Below, piece by piece: positions 5,772 through 5,891 of a stretch of DNA of 5,891 bases (positions are counted from its first letter, which is position 1; every line of letters begins with the position of its first letter). A program made the translations under genes and the position numbers. The notes below the pieces were generated by a model. The model did no database searches and was not told where the DNA came from. It saw only the letters and a list, made by a program, of their open reading frames with translations. The DNA is from an uncultured Cellulosilyticum sp. (GTDB lineage Bacteria > Bacillota > Clostridia > Lachnospirales > Cellulosilyticaceae): positions 1 to 5,891 of the forward strand of contig CAKVCL010000068.1 of assembly GCA_934725855.1 (NCBI GenBank), given 5' to 3'.

Positions 5772-5891
5772 TGGCGCTGCCACGATCTGAACTTGATCAC
5801 ATATCCAAAATGCCGGATATGGTGTTTTGAGCGCCGTTTCATAATGGGATCATTTCACTGCATGAGGGTGATTTTTATTTAGGCAACGCCA
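5772..5891. repeat. 120-bp stretch bounded by inverted repeats, possible MITE or IS edge
   Basis: TGGCGCTGCC at 5772-5781 is a 9-of-10 inverted match to GGCAACGCCA at 5882-5891, the last bases of the window. Inside lies a second hairpin, ATATCC (5801-5806) with GGATAT (5815-5820), nested in GGCGCT (5773-5778) with AGCGCC (5830-5835). The stretch is visibly richer in G+C than the cas9 upstream DNA beside it, and no convincing gene is present. Terminal inverted repeats starting GGCGTTGCC remind me of some IS5-type ends, but I cannot name a family. It could be a miniature transposable element, the remnant or edge of an insertion sequence, or simply a structured intergenic region. Confidence 0.4.

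Noticed and set aside
5695..5840. Short - strand open frame starting ATGAAACGGCGCTC (about 48 codons) running into the cas9 upstream region
   Set aside because: Its second half translates AT-rich promoter DNA into low-complexity residues; no ribosome binding site or recognised family.
5772..5891. tracrRNA upstream of cas9 in the hairpin-rich end of the window
   Set aside because: Neither strand has a stretch able to pair with the GTTGTAGCTTCC part of the repeat, which a tracrRNA must have.

Overview
This window holds an almost complete type II-C CRISPR-Cas locus: a 13-repeat array on the + strand, followed by cas2, cas1 and cas9 on the - strand (operon order cas9-cas1-cas2). The proteins resemble, by recall only, the Neisseria-type II-C family of beta- and gammaproteobacteria. 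The coding DNA is clearly AT-rich, so I infer an AT-rich proteobacterium but cannot name a genus. No csn2 or cas4 is present, which fits II-C.

Layout: 1-106 is a short array flank, possibly a leader, with an interrupted inverted repeat. 107-960 is the array, with a 68-bp period. 961-1062 is an AT-rich spacer full of small palindromes. 1063-1392 is cas2, 1393-2307 is cas1 (TTG start) and 2282-5659 is cas9. 5660-5771 is the AT-rich cas9 upstream region, and 5772-5891 is a 120-bp stretch bounded by imperfect 10-bp inverted repeats, possibly a small mobile element or the edge of an insertion sequence.

The cas genes are tightly coupled. cas9 and cas1 overlap by 26 bp, and the cas1 stop codon touches the cas2 ATG. 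The array is read toward the cas genes, opposite to them. Each repeat ends in TGCTACAAT, the extended -10 box that in Neisseria starts a separate crRNA transcript inside every spacer, so the locus probably makes crRNAs without needing processing of one long precursor.

The most notable point is that cas9 is not one open frame. It is split by two opposite single-base shifts, most simply placed at homopolymer runs (one extra base near 5249-5271, one missing base near 4285-4290). They cancel, so the 1,126-codon span stays in register overall and about 320 codons in a shifted frame contain no stop. All nuclease motifs are preserved. This is either a pair of sequencing errors or a very recent inactivation of the effector while cas1 and cas2 stay intact. 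No tracrRNA anti-repeat could be found in the window. I see no sign of a wholly new system; the interest lies in the details of this II-C locus.
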